64,000 nt of DNA. Source: Acanthosepion pharaonis. Its lineage: Eukaryota; Mollusca; Cephalopoda; Sepiida; Sepiidae. A program made the translations under genes and the position numbers. Shown piece after piece: positions 50,774-62,884 of this stretch. The stretch lies in NCBI GenBank assembly GCA_903632075.3, contig CAHIKZ030001201.1:402501-466500 (forward strand), read 5' to 3'. Within the stretch, counting starts at the first letter, position 1, and every line of letters starts with the position of its first letter. The notes beneath the pieces are model-generated. The model was not told the DNA's origin and did not search any database. It saw only the letters and a program-made list of their open reading frames with translations.

Positions 50774-52027
50774 GTAGATTTACTATGTATTTATTCTTGC
50801 TGATAACAAATTTTATACATCCTAAACAGGAAGTGGATCCCAATTTGTCGTATGTCCAGAAGTCGCTTTCTGTCTGCAATCCGTCTAGTCTCGCCGAAGC
50901 CTAGAAAAGCAGTGGCCTCCCGTCCACTCGCCGGGTTTTTAATCGGTAGCGTGGTTCTCTTATGCAAATAAGTCTGCTGCATAAAAATGGCAGTAGGCGC
51001 ACGCGCGACCGACTCTCAGAGAATGGTTCGACACGCGAGGCAACGAATTCGCTTTGCTCCTGGTAAGTCACTGTCACTCCTATTACAAGTAAATGCTATT
51101 GCCAATTGGTCAATATATATGAAAAATAGCAACAACACCCACACAGTAATGTTTAAAGTGAGCTGACTGCCAAAATTTGTAAATGTGTTTGTGAGCCTAT
51201 CACGTGACTAGAAAACAAATTCAATGCATAAGCAAACCTTGTCTGTGAGCATTTCTACATGACTAGTAATTGCCAAACTAATCCACGACACTTGTATCAT
51301 TGAAGTGCAAAGTTAGAATTTCTAGTTTCTTCAACATGAAAACAACTTCATTGTAATTCAAGTTAAAATATTCAACTCAATCACTCACCGACTTCTTCTG
51401 GATTCATTTATCACTTATTGAAAACTTCTCAATTACAGTATTGATTTTCGATTGAATCTACAGAAGATTCTTACAGCGGAATTTATTGTTCAAGTTTAAT
51501 TCTCAACTGAAGAACAACTACCTTCCAGAATTCTTGTAAGATATTTTTTATGCAATCTTTGGCACACACAAGCATACAGTCAAAGGCAGACAACTTTTGT
51601 TACTAAATTCTTACATTACAAATTTAATTTCAGAAACGGTTTTACAAACTGTTTCAATTTAAACAAGTTTATCTAATAAATTCTATCAAAATTTTATATA
51701 GTAATATAAGACAAAACATTCAATTTAGTGAACTCAACCTCACATTACACTGCACATTATAAGAGTTTAAAAGGCAAATTTAAAATCCACCAACCAAATC
51801 TCATTCACTAAAATTCAACCAACACATTTATTGTGTATTTTGTTATATAAAATATTCTTATTGTTGTTGTTATCTGAGATTTGTTGTTTTTGTCCTATTT
51901 ATGTTTTATCAATGTTGTGGAATGAAGAAATTTAAAATGTGTGTGGAAATAGCTAATTCACCTACGCAACCTTCACTTTACTAACATTTATGGCCCGACA
52001 AAATAGTTAATTAGCATGTCTCCACCA
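50774..52027 (+). repeat. 5' LTR of element 4
   Basis: The portion to about 51860 is repeated at 61606-62480. About 240 bp (50838-51085) are unique to this copy and GC-rich, including ACGCGCGACCGAC and TTTGCTCCTGGTAAGTCAC. In the 3' LTR this interval is replaced by poly(T). The end at about 52027 is inferred from the following ATTGATGACCCTGA, which resembles a Gypsy primer-binding site. Confidence 0.7.
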
Positions 52028-52600
52028 CAAATTGATGACCCTGAGATTTGAAAATTGGTAACCCGATGTTCAGCAATTACCACCCAAGGTTTCAAATTGA
52101 TAACACCATCGTTTGAAAGTTGGCAAACATGACGTTTTAAAATTGATCACTATGATGTTTAAAAATTGGCAACAACATGATCTTTGAAGATTGATCACCA
52201 TGACGTTTGAAATTTAGTCACACCAAAGTTTAATACCAATATTCAAAAAATTAACTTCTACCACATAATTCATAACCATGACACTCGTTGGTCACTACCC
52301 AATTTTCACAAATTAATGAAATTGGTTACGATGATGTTTAAAAAATTGATAACTGTAACATTACAAATTGATAACCCCAACATTCAAAAAATTTTTTTTT
52401 AATTCAATGTTTGGAATTCCCAACCGATGTGCAAAAAACATTAACGATAGATTACCACACCACACAACATAAAATGATGACTGATATATTAAGAATTACT
52501 CAGATTTCAGATTAGTAACTCTGACATTTGTACCAACGCTTAAAAATTTGGATCACCACATACTGTTAAACCCAACTTAACTGGTATCCTAACTCCACAT
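52028..52600 (+). repeat. Degenerate ~23-bp tandem repeat in leader of element 4
   Basis: At least ten units of the type AATTGATNACCATGATGTTTGAA, for example AATTGATGACCCTGAGATTTGA, AATTGATAACACCATCGTTTG, AATTGATCACTATGATGTTTA and AATTGATAACCCCAACATTC. They lie between LTR and gag, where the primer-binding site should be. Confidence 0.85.
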
Positions 52601-52619
52601 TGAGGAGATATTAACATTA

Positions 52620-53081
52620 TGGCTGAGAAGACTGATGCACACACACAAGCTGCAATAACTGAATTGGCCAGCTTACAGTGTCAATGTACAAGTTTGGTTT
52701 GCACAGTTAAGTGCTATATTCAACACCAGGAGGATAATTTCACAAACTTCCCGATATACCTACATCGTAGAGAAGCTACCAGTGGAAGTAGCAATTGAGG
52801 TTTCAGGTCTCCTGGAGTAGATGCCATCTGATAAGCCTTATGACACCCTTAAGGAAGCCATTCTCCATAAAACTGGTCAATCTAATGAACAAAAGCTGCA
52901 TGGTCTCTTTAATAACTTAAGCCTGGGACAAAGTAAGCTGTCACAACTGCTGCATAAAGTGCAAGCATTATTAGGAAGCAATACAATGTCTGGCAGTGTT
53001 AAGAAGCTGTAGTTGGACAAGCTTCAAATGAACACCATCCAAATTTTAGCTTCACTCCCAAACGAAATTGAATTACAAAGA
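52620..53081 (+). pseudogene. Gag of element 4, N-terminal part
   Basis: ATG at 52620 opens AEKTDAHTQAAITELASLQC. After frame breaks, MPSDKPYDTLKEAILHKTGQ, LNNLSLGQSKLSQLLHKVQ-like text and MNTIQILASLPNEIELQ follow up to the insertion. This is the capsid region typical of K02A2.6-type molluscan Gypsy elements. It continues at 58272 with KLAEIADKIADNQPASSVYA. Confidence 0.78.
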
Positions 53082-53304
53082 TGTTGTGACCAAGTTATGG
53101 TTAAGAAATAACAAAACAAGAGGTTGCAAATAAATAGTGTATTGAACAGTAAATACAACAGAAGTGTGTTACACGACTTGGGAGTGTGTGCTGGTTGACC
53201 AGCATTCAGTTTATATCACTATTCCTCCAAGGCTTACTTTCCTACTACTTCATAGTAAGTGGAAGAGTCCACAATAGCCTCATTAGAGAGAGCACACCAC
53301 AACA
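53082..53304 (-). repeat. 3' LTR of element 3
   Basis: 223 bp. It shares TAAGAAATAACAAAACAAGAG, TTTCCTACTACTT and TAGTAAGTGGAAGAGTCCAC with 58068-58271. It has a short insertion (TAATAGAG-type) relative to that copy. Confidence 0.93.
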
Positions 53305-53631
53305 CCCCCACTTTTCAGCCGGACTCTGCATGGAGTCTTTTTTTTTTTTATCATTAATACACAATACTTTATTCTACCCTCCACAAAAATTAAAAAATCA
53401 GCAACAACTACTTTGAAAAAAAGCTATATGTATTTTTTTTTGATTTCGACATGCATTTCACATGTTAACAGTAGTCTCTATTCATTATACCAAAATAATG
53501 AAAAAAAATTGGATGGTAAATCCAATGAGTATTGTGTTTTCTGGTAATTCAAAAGTTTATATGCGAGGAGAAGGGTTTTTTCTCATTTTCTCTTTTCTTT
53601 TTCTGTCGTCATGGCATGAAATGAAAGATGT

Positions 53632-54690
53632 TCAATATTTTTTCCTTTTCAGGTTGACTTCTAAAGGTTCTGTGAACTTCCTTTTCCTTTTGGGCCTTCT
53701 GAGCTCTGGTACTGATTGTGGTATTGGAACCTCGAATGTATCAAAAATGATGTCCATGGTGTCATTTTCTATGGGATCCCTGTTGATTATGCTTTCAAAC
53801 CTTTTTCTGATTTGGTTAACATGACATTTATGTACAAACTTCAGTCCCTGAATCATTTACATCATGTTCCCAATTTGTTTGTCAATTATTATCCCTATCT
53901 CCCAGTGAGATTTGTTATTCCCAAAATTAACGAAAATAAACCTTTTTGCCAATTCTAAAGTGCTTAAGAAGCACTTTATTCTTATTACCTGCTTTTGTTT
54001 CATTCAGAAGGAATTTGTCAAATACCAACTTTATTTTCCTGTTGAACATGAAAGCACTACTATTAGGAGTTACCCAATAGACCTGCAAAAACTGTTGTAT
54101 AGCCATTCCTCAGTGCTCTCTTAAAAGTATCTACAAAATGCTCTGCTTGTCCATTACTTCTTGGATGATATGGCACTGTGGTAACATGTTCAATCAAGAA
54201 TGACTGACAAAACTCCTTAAATTCACATGATGTAAATTGTGTACCATTGTATGTTACCATACAGTCAACCACTCCTGAACAGGCAAATAGCTTGTGTAAA
54301 AACTTGACTGTCACTTCTGTGGTCGGCTTCTTGCATTTCAATACCTCTGGTCACTTGGAATGACTGTCAACTACTATGAGCAAAATCAATATGTATCCGC
54401 AACCACAGACGATTGGTTTTAGCCCAGGGATTGAATTTTATCAGGGGTGCTTTAGCAGCCAAAGCACATCCTTTGCATGATCTTACCGTGTTTTCAATAT
54501 CCCTGTCCATGTTGGTCCAGTAGACGTAACTCCTCATCAGACTCTTCAGCCTTGAATTTCTCGGATGGCCAACATGGAATTCCTTTAGTGTTCTACTCTG
54601 AAGTGTAGATGGGATTACTACTCTGTCCTCGTACATTAATGTCGTTACAGAGTGAATAGACATCTGAAATAATTTGATCATTGATTTTTA
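53632..54690 (-). pseudogene. Integrase of element 3
   Basis: 54367-54681 carries a region with VVIPSTLQSRTLKEFHVGHP (His motif), CKGCALAAKAPL and WLRIHIDFA (first Asp). 54063-54341 carries VTYNGTQF (second catalytic Asp changed to Tyr-Asn context), CQSFLIEHVTTVPYHPRSNG and QAEHFVDTFKRALRNG (catalytic Glu). 53632-53856 gives a basic C-terminal tail ending KRKKY. DNA-insertion enzyme, now defective. Confidence 0.82.
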
Positions 54691-54789
54691 ATTTGTTTAC
54701 TTCTTTCATGAAGTCAGATGCTTTGTCTATTATTTCGTTGATTGTTATTGGAAGCTCCCTGACAGTATTGCACAAGGTACTTTTTACGT

Positions 54790-56000
54790 TGACCTCTGTT
54801 CTTATGGCAGGGGTTCAGCATATCGAGGTATCAATCTTGATACCCTGTCTACATGACAGATTTTAGTAGATGGGAGAAACTCTATTTTGTAATTATGATC
54901 GAGGAAAATGTTTCCCCATCTTTGCAGTCTATTAGCCATATGTGTTGGCAGATCCTTTTTTGTAAGGAGTGGATGATGGTCTCTCTGCAACACAAAGTGC
55001 CTTCCATGAATAAATCTATGGAATTTAGTTACCATAAAAATGATTCCTAAAGCTTCCTTTTCTATTTGAGTAACCCCTTTCAGCTGATAATAGCATCCGA
55101 GGTGCATGGGTGATTGGCTTTACTGATCCATCCTTTAGCTTATGTAAAATGCACGCCCCCATACCATATCACTGGCTACAATGATATCAAGGTTTGGATC
55201 GTAATGAGTCAGGAACAGATCTCATGTAAGGACCTCCTTTATTTTCCCAAATGCTTCCTGGCATTAGGTTGTCCATTCCCACTTTTTATCTTTTCTCAAT
55301 AATTCTTTAAGTGGAGCTCTCAAACTGTGTATTCTTGGAACAAAAACATAATAATTGGCAAAACCTAAAAACTTTGAAGAGCCAACACATTTTCTGGTGC
55401 TGGCATATTCTTTATTGCTGTTGCTCTATCTGGGTCAGGACGTCTTCTGTCTTTGTCATTTATTTACTCCAAGTACTTGATTTTCTCCAGGAAAAACTCA
55501 TACTTCGTGTCCTTTAGTTTGAATCCATAATCCTGGATTCTCCTGAACACCTGCCAAACATGCAATTTGTGTTCCTCGATGCTCTCACTTTTCATTAGTA
55601 CGTCATTGAGATAGGCCACCTCAAAATCCAGACCATTTAACATCGTGTCCATGACCTGTTGGAAAATGAAAGGAGCAACCTTAAACTCGAACAGAAGTCT
55701 TAAAAATTTGTATAAACCCTTGTGGGGGCTTATACAAAGGATCTTTGAGCATTCCTTGTCCATGGGTATTTGTAGATTAGCATCGCTTAAGTCAATCTTA
55801 GAGAAAAATTTTCCTCCACTGGGCTTAACAAACATCTCCTCTGGACTTGGAAAAGGATAATGGTGATCATTAAGGGTGCTGTTCAGCCCCGTAGAGAAAT
55901 CAGCACATACACAAATTTCTTTGCTCTTCTTTTTAATGTAAAACTGTAGGAGATGCCCATTCACTATATTCAACCTTTGCCGGAACTCCCATTTCCTCAA
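54790..56000 (-). pseudogene. RT and RNase H of element 3
   Basis: RT at 55464-56000 reads ICVCADFSTGLNSTLNDHHY, FFSKIDLSDANLQIPMDKE, VMDTMLNGLDFEVAYLNDVL (YLDD altered to YLND) and YGFKLKDTKYEFFLEKIKYL. RNase H at 54802-55107 reads QIEKEALGIIFMVTKFHRFI, HGRHFVLQRDHHPLLTKKD and KICHVDRVSRL. Frame breaks lie between them. Confidence 0.85.
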
Positions 56001-56429
56001 GTCGATTCATCACTTCATCAATTTGATTTAATGAGGCAAATGGAACGTTAACGTTTTTTTCTTAAAAACTGGATTTATGTCTGATTTAATTCAAACTTAG
56101 CAGACATTTTTGTGCATTTTCCTAGTCCTCCACTGAAAATGTTGGGAAAATTCACCAACTTCTCTGCTTCATTAGTCAAATTACCCATATTCTTTATAAC
56201 ATAATCCTTAAGTTTTAACGTTTTACCTTTGACACATTCGTTATAAGTTTGCCCATAAGCTTAATAGTGTCGCCAGTTACTCTTTTAGCTATTCGGTTCA
56301 TTCTTAAAGTCGGCTTACCCAATTTCTTCCATGTTTGATAATTAATTATGGATAAATCTGAACCTGAATCAAGCTGTAGCCATATATTTTTGTTACATAT
56401 TTGTACTTCAATATACTTTCTGATGTTAC

Positions 56430-57562
56430 TACATTTCTGGTTTATCAGATATGGTAATTTTTACGAAAAATTTCTTTGTCTTGCTCATAATCCTGCAGTG
56501 GGAACTTTTGTGCCCCAATTTATTGCAATTAAAACATTTTTTTATCTTTAAAATGACAATAACTATACCAATGTAATTGACCACACCTGAAACATGGTCT
56601 TGACAGCAAAGTAACTTTAATATTTTTTGGTTGGCGCATGTTAAATTTTCTTTGGCATATTTTTTTTTAATGTGAGCCACACCACTCTGTTCGATGTTTT
56701 TTGAATCCTTCTGACGCTCAGGAAACATTGGCAATCTTCAGCAACTTGCTGTCAGGCTCGTTTTCAAGCTAACCCTACGACGTATTTCAGTGTCTTTCAC
56801 TAAAATCAAACCCTGGATGAAAATCAAGCATTTAAAATTATTGGGGCTTGACTCTGCCAATTTGAAATCATCACAATGTATATTGACTACACTCACGAAA
56901 GTAGTATAATCTTCATCTTCTTTGTGGGTGAGATTCATGTATTTCCAACGCTTGTAAAATAGTGACATTTTTGAACTTAAGAGTTCTGTTAATGACTGAA
57001 CTGCCTCTTTAAATTTCAAGTCACTGGATTTCTTAGGCAAAATATAGTTAACACACATAGTATATTCTGCTGTGCCTAATTTCCTGAGGAGTAGGCGAAA
57101 CTTTTTATGGTCAGCCCAATTTGCACAATCCATATTGTATAAGTCCTCATAACGTTTAAAGTACAAAGCGAACATAATTTCTTTTTCATGTGCGTACATA
57201 AAGTTTTCAACAGCACTCCATATAGCATTTGGAGAGAACGCATTTTCGTTATCCTCATTTTGTCTTTTGTTGGATAAGTGCCTTTGCTCATTCTGTGTTT
57301 GAAGGAGCAATTCCTCAAGCTTCTATTGTCTAACCAGAATTTCTAGGTGCAGTTTTTTTATTTTCTTGTTCATTTTGCAAATGCAATTCCGCTTGAATTT
57401 CTCTTGTCTTTCTTGATATTTGATACATATTGCTCCAACAGCAAATGTTGTTCCTGTTAGCGTTTTGCTTGTTCTCATTGGAATTTCTCTCGTCTTTCTT
57501 GAAATTTGTGTTCCAACAGTAGCTGCTGTTCCAGTTGGTGTTTTAATAACTCTAGCATGCAC
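56430..57562 (-). pseudogene. Gag and zinc knuckle of element 3
   Basis: 56738-57310 is a 190-codon frame: AIWSAVENFMYAHEKEIMFA, LYFKRYEDLYNMDCANWADH, KKFRLLLRKLGTAEYTMCVN. It parallels gag of element 1 closely. A CFNCNKLGHKSSHC knuckle follows at about 56490-56535. Upstream, at 57323-57562, comes a region of Arg/Gln/Thr repeats. Nucleocapsid and capsid remnants. Confidence 0.83.
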
Positions 57563-58067
57563 TTTTAAATTTGTCCATTTTACTGCAGTTGTACGAAAAA
57601 TTAAGAAATGAAGTGGAAATTTTTTTTTTTTTTTTCACTTCACCCAACAATAAGTCTGACTTGAACAATTCTTTTTCAGAAAAATTTAAAAGCGAGAGAG
57701 GGGGTAATTTTTTTACTTTACCCTATTAGTGAAAACAATAAGTCTGCTTGACTTATTCAGTTCATTTACTGTCTTGTTGGAATAGAAGAAAATAAAGTTC
57801 ACCAACCTTCTTTCCAGACACTGAATTGAACTTGTAGAAATCCTAATGTTTTACAGAGTTTCTTTTTTTTTTTCCACTGACAGTGCAGTAATTAACACTG
57901 GATATCCTTTTGCCATAGAATTTCTTTCTTCACCAGTGTTGTAGACACTGGAAAAAATTTTTATAAATTAACATAAAGACCGTTTCTTCAAATCCTTCGT
58001 TGCCAAGATGTTGTGCAACAAATTTTTTTATGTGAAGTTCATTTCTTCAAATTTTTTGTTGCCAAGA

Positions 58068-58271
58068 TGTTGTGACCAAGTAATGGTTAAGAAATAACAA
58101 AACAAGAGGTTGCAGTATTGAACAGTAAATACACCAGAAATGTGTTACACAACTTGGGAGTGTGTGTCAGTTGACCAGCGTTCAGTCTATATCACTGTTC
58201 CCCCAAAGCTTACTTTCCTACTACTTTATAGTAAGTGGAAGAGTCCACAATAGCCTCAGCACACCACAACA
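58068..58271 (-). repeat. 5' LTR of element 3
   Basis: 204 bp on the minus strand, TGTTGTGGTGTGCTGAGG...GGTCACAACA. It is followed on that strand by TCTTGGCAACAAA, a plausible primer-binding site. Confidence 0.92.
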
Positions 58272-58990
58272 AAAAAAAAACTAGCTGAGATAGCTGATAA
58301 AATAGCTGATAACCAGCCAGCTAGTTCTGTGTATGCCGCAACCGAGAGACAGTATCATTAATGGGTGATATATATAAACTTAGTGATAAATTAGCACAAC
58401 TTACCATTCAGATAAAAGATATTCAGAGGCCCATGCAACAACAGAAATGCAACCCCTGTGATTGAACTCCTCCTTAATCATGATGCCAGAAACACAGATC
58501 ATTGTCAAAACATAGGGAAATATATAAATATATATGTTAGTATCATGCTAAATTTGGCCACCAAGCACATAAATTCTGTAAACCTTGCAAGTTTAGTATG
58601 AATTTCTTTGGCAGCAATAGACTGACACAGCAAGCAGGAAACAACCTTCTCGGCAGTCATGTGAAGACGGTTTTCGCTGTTGGGGAAAAATATCAACAGT
58701 CTGTTTTTTGTTAGAGATGCCAATTCTGGTTACCTATTGTTAGTTGACATAGGCGCAAAAGTTAGTATGATCCCACCTAAAACAAACATGGCAACCAAAG
58801 TGACATCATCCAACCTCCAAGCAGCCAACGGTTCTCGAATAGAAAGCTATGTTGAAATATCACTAATGTTATATCTGGGATTACATCGATTATTCCCATG
58901 GTATTCACAATTGTACAAGTCAAGTCACCAATTTTAGGAGCTGATTTCTTGCATCATTTTGGACACAAAGTAAACATGTCTTCCTGATCC
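58272..58990 (+). pseudogene. Gag C-terminus and protease of element 4
   Basis: KLAEIADKIADNQPASSVYA continues gag after the nested insertion. A protease frame at 58680-58937 reads LLLVDIGAKVSMIPPKTNMA, with D-T-G changed to D-I-G, then SNLQAANGSRIESY. Stops lie between. The mutated active site rules out function. Confidence 0.8.
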
Positions 58991-60450
58991 TTAGAAGATA
59001 AAAATACTGAAATTGCAATCAAAGGAATTACTTTGAAGTTGACAATGGCAGGTATTAGTACAGCCCTACCTATTGCCAATGGTCTTCATCACTTGTGGAA
59101 ATACCTCAAAATTCTAACACCGTTCAATTACACGGAACCAATATTACACAATGCGGAGCAAAGGATATAGATGACGTGTCCTCCTGTGCATTCACCTCTG
59201 CATTGTTTACATCCAGATAAATATAAAATTGATAAGACTGCCCATAACACTTCTCCTTTACATGTGATACCAAAATTGGAAGCTGGAGCTTGTAAACCAT
59301 GCAGTGATTTTCAGCAACTTAACACTCAGTCCTGGACAAATATCTGATTCCACATCTACAAGGAGTGTCAATTTTTACAAAGTCGGACTTGAGAAAGGCT
59401 TTACACCAAATCCCTGTGGCAAAAGACAACATCCACAAGACAGCTGTAACTACACCATTTGGTCTGTTCAAATTTGCTAGAATGCTTTTTGGTCTAAGCA
59501 ATGCAGCGCAGTCCTTCCAGTGACTTATAGACAAAGTACTGTGTGGCATACATTTCACATTTGCCTATATTGTTGACGTGTTGATTGTAAATAGGAATAT
59601 GGAAGAACACACCAATCATGTGGAACAAGTTTTTCAGCAATTGAAGCACTTCAGACTTAAAATTAATCTTACTAAGTGTAAATTATCTGTACCAAAACTG
59701 ATCTTTTTTGGTCATGAGATAAATGGGAAGGGGATTACACCCGTCTCTCATAAGGGTGAAGCAATTCAGAACTTCCTACAACCAACTAGATGTAGATTTT
59801 TTGGTTTAGTTAATTACTACAGGCAACTTATACCTCATCATTGCAAATACAAATAAGTTGACAAACTTGTTACAAGATCAAAGAAAGAAGAACAGCAAGA
59901 TTATTTTAACTGATGATGCACTGTCAGCATTTAATATTTCCAAGGAAGCCCTTGCTAATTACATCAAACTATCTTACGTTTCGGATAGTGAAGAAGCGAC
60001 ACTTACTCTTATTACAGATGCATCTGCTTATACTGTATGAGCCATACTACACCAGGAGAGTGATAACGTGAAGAAACCACTTCCGTGAAATTAAATTCAG
60101 CACAACGCAAATATACGTGCTTTCTCACATGAGCTTCTTGCTATATATTTATCTGTTCATCATTTCTGACATCTGTTGGAGAGCAGGAATTTCATGATTA
60201 TCACTGACCACAAATCTTTAGTGTATGCCTTGCACTGTAAAACTGATAAGTATAACCCTTGTGATATAAGAGAGTTGGACTACATTGCACAATTTACATC
60301 CAACATTTGTCATATTCATGGGAATGACAACATTGTCACGGACACTTTCTAGAGCAACTCTGAATTCTGTCAAGTCACAGCCATTGGACTTTGATTGTTT
60401 AGCCAGAGAACAAGCAAAGAGATGCCACCCTAGAAAAAGTAAAGAATGAC
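58991..60450 (+). pseudogene. RT and RNase H of element 4
   Basis: RT text runs in shifting frames: GVSIFTKSDLRKALHQIPVA-type order near 59365-59420, TPFGLFKFARMLFGLSNAAQ near 59452-59512, FAYIVDVLIVNRNMEEHTNH near 59560-59620 (YxDD altered), then KINLTKCKLSVPKLIFFGHE and FFGLVNYYRQLIPHH. RNase H near 59960-60350 reads TLTLITDASAYTV and later FMIITDHKSLVYALHCKTDK. About a dozen frame disruptions. Confidence 0.8.
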
Positions 60451-61478
60451 ATGTCACTGCTCCTTGAGCAACAACCTTATCTTTTCAGTGCGGCATACTT
60501 ATTTTGTGATGTCAGCACTAATCCTCCTAGACCCTACATACCCCCTACTATGCGCAGACAAATTTTTGATCACTCTCATTCTATGTCTCATCCAGGTCGT
60601 AAAGTGTCAACTAAACTTATTTCTGAGCAATTTGTCTGGCCAAATATGTCTGCAGACATAAAACGCTGGATTCAGACACGTATCAAATGCCAGAAGTCAA
60701 AACCAGATCACCTCTTGGTCACTTTTCTGCACTGGATGGTCAATTTAAACACCATGGATTGTGGACTCCCATTCCAGTCTACCCTTTTCACAGAATTTAC
60801 TAACCTGTTGGGTGCCAAAGATATAACAACCATGGCCTACCATCCATGCACAAACGGTCTGGTAGAAAGATTTCACAGGCAACTGAAAGCAGCACTTACA
60901 GCACACAAAGACACATGATACTGGATTGAGAAATTGCCATTAGTAATGCTAGCACTGCATAATGTTGTCAAGGAAGATTAAAGATGCACCACAGCTGAGC
61001 TTGTTTTTGGGAGCCCATTTACACTCCCCAGTCACTTGATGGAAAAAGATGTGTCGGCAAGAACATCTACATACTTTGTTCAGGACTTGAAAGAATGCAT
61101 GCCATTCTCGTATTTACTCCAATGCACACAACACAGAGCAATTTTCATTCAGAGAACTATGAAAAACTGACTGTATTTCTATGCAGAGATACAGTTAGAA
61201 AACCTCACATGCCAACATACTCTGGTCCCTTCCAAGTTACTTCCCATGCAGTGAAATATTTTACCATCTTGATCAACAATAAGACAACTACTGTCAGCAT
61301 TGACAGGTTGAAGTCCACTTTCATTGATGCTAATAACCACTCTTCTACTTTGCTTAATCAAAATTCTTCCTCCCAGCAGAAGAATATTCAACCTGAAATT
61401 CCTCCCACAAAAATTACAACTAGAGTAGGCAGACACATGCACTGGCCTACAAAATTTGCAAAGGATCAAACATATTGA
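60451..61478 (+). pseudogene. Integrase of element 4, internally deleted
   Basis: 60451-60918 encodes IFDHSHSMSHPGRKVST (HH of the zinc motif), FVWPNMSADIKRWIQTRIKC (first Cys replaced), then jumps to MDCGLPFQSTLFTEFTNLLG and TTMAYHPCTNGLVERFHRQL. The first catalytic Asp segment is missing, consistent with a deletion. The C-terminal part continues to a stop near 61478 (DTVRKPHMPTYSGPFQVTSH). Inactive. Confidence 0.85.
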
Positions 61479-61605
61479 AAGTTTTTTTTTCTTGAACTTC
61501 CAATCTGCGAGGAAGTATTATAGAGTTTAACCTCTATACACCAATTTCCAGAATCTAATTATCATACTATTCTGATTTAGTGAATTTCATTGGATAATAA
61601 ATTCG

Positions 61606-62510
61606 AGTAGATTTACTATGTATTTACTCTTGCTGATAATGAATTTTGTACATCCTAAACAGGAGGTGGATCCAAATTGTTTTTTTTTTTTTGTAAATGC
61701 TATTGATGATTGGTCAATATATATGAAAAATAGCAACAACACCCACACAGAAATGTTTAAAGTGCGTTGGCCGCCAAAATTTCTAAACGTGTTCATGAGC
61801 ATATGACGTGACGAGAAAACAAATTCAATCCATAAGCAAACCTTGTCTGTGAGCATTTTTACATGACTAGCAATTGCCAAACTAATCCATGACACTTGTA
61901 TCATTGAAGTGCAAAGTTAGAATTTCTAATTTCTTCAACATGAAAACAACTTCATTGTAATTCAAGTTAAAATATTCAACTCAATCACTCACCGACTTCT
62001 TCTGGATTCATTTATCACTTATTGAAAACTTCTCAATTACAGTATTGATTTTCGATTGAATCTACAGAAGATTCTTACAGCGGAATTTATTGTTCATCAA
62101 GTTTAATTCTCAACTGAAGAACGAACTACCTTCCAGAATTCTTGTAAGATATTTTTTTATGCAATCTTTGGCACACACAAGCATACAGTCAAAGGCAGAC
62201 AACTTTTGTTACTAAACTCTTACATTACAAATTTAATTTCAGAAACGATTTTACAAACTGTTTCAATTTAAACAAGTTTATCTAATAACAAATTCTATCG
62301 AAATTTTATATAGTAATATAAGACAAAACATTCAATTTAGTGAACTCAACCTCACATTACACTGAACATTATAAGAGTTTAAAAGGCAAATTTAAAATCC
62401 ACTAACCAAATCTCTCATTCACTAAAATTCAACCAACATATTTATTGTGCATTTTATGTTATATAAAAAAAAATAAAATGAAAAAATATAAAATATTTAT
62501 GTTATATAAA
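61606..62510 (+). repeat. 3' LTR of element 4 (truncated or rearranged)
   Basis: Collinear with 50774-51860 except for loss of the GC-rich 240 bp (poly(T) at 61680-61692) and an expanded A-rich end at 62466-62518. Divergence at scattered positions suggests an old insertion. Confidence 0.85.
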
Positions 62511-62538
62511 AAAAAAAATAATCATGTGTCTAATCTTT

Positions 62539-62540
<2 letters not shown>

Positions 62541-62590
<50 letters not shown>
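62541..62590. repeat. (TG)n microsatellite
   Basis: 25 uninterrupted TG dinucleotides. 62600-62880 between this and the LINE shows nothing recognisable. Confidence 0.97.
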
Positions 62591-62884
62591 GGGGGAAGGC
62601 GATGCATGTGTGTGTCATTCTCATCAATCTATATAACATAGAAAATTCTAAATATATACAGAGCAGGAATGCTGTTCAGCTTCTGTCTTGAGGATAATAT
62701 ATGTTGCATTGTTCAATTTTCTCTCTCTTCAGCTGTGCTCTGTATCTTATTTGGATTTTATACTACAAAGGATAACATGAAACTTTCCTCTCTAGATTGG
62801 ATCTGTGATACCAGATTTATCTACACCTTTTAAATGTTCTTTTTTTATGTTCTTTGAGTCTAAGAAATCAGATGGATTGTTTTT

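Larger units (their letters stand above)
53082..58271 (-). mobile_element. LTR retrotransposon 3 (Gypsy-like, related to element 1), nested in gag of element 4
   Basis: LTRs at 58068-58271 (5') and 53082-53304 (3') read TGTTGTGG...GGTCACAACA on the minus strand. They are flanked by a near target duplication AAAGA/AAAAA. The purine tract AAAAGTGGGGG precedes the 3' LTR. Gag, zinc knuckle, RT, RNase H and integrase follow in order on the minus strand and match element 1 segment by segment, although the LTRs are unrelated at first sight. 5190 bp. Excision restores the gag frame of element 4. Confidence 0.92.
50774..62510 (+). mobile_element. LTR retrotransposon 4 (Gypsy/Ty3-like, second lineage), hosting element 3
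   Basis: Long direct repeats at 50774-~51860 and 61606-~62480 (AGTAGATTTACTATGTATTT, ATGAAAAATAGCAACAACACC, CACTCACCGACTTCTTCTGG) bracket gag, protease, RT, RNase H and integrase remnants on the plus strand. A minus-strand element (53082-58271) interrupts gag. Many stops, and a deletion within integrase, make it dead. The LTR limits are approximate. The true 5' LTR may extend to about 52027 and the 3' LTR may start near 61517, just after a GAGGAAG purine run. Confidence 0.88.

Noticed and set aside
50791..50982. First CERK-like exon in the GC-rich block
   Set aside because: The block is part of an LTR of element 4. The minus-strand frame has no CERK similarity.
53462..53824. 120-codon plus-strand frame
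   Set aside because: Antisense shadow of the integrase C-terminus of element 3.
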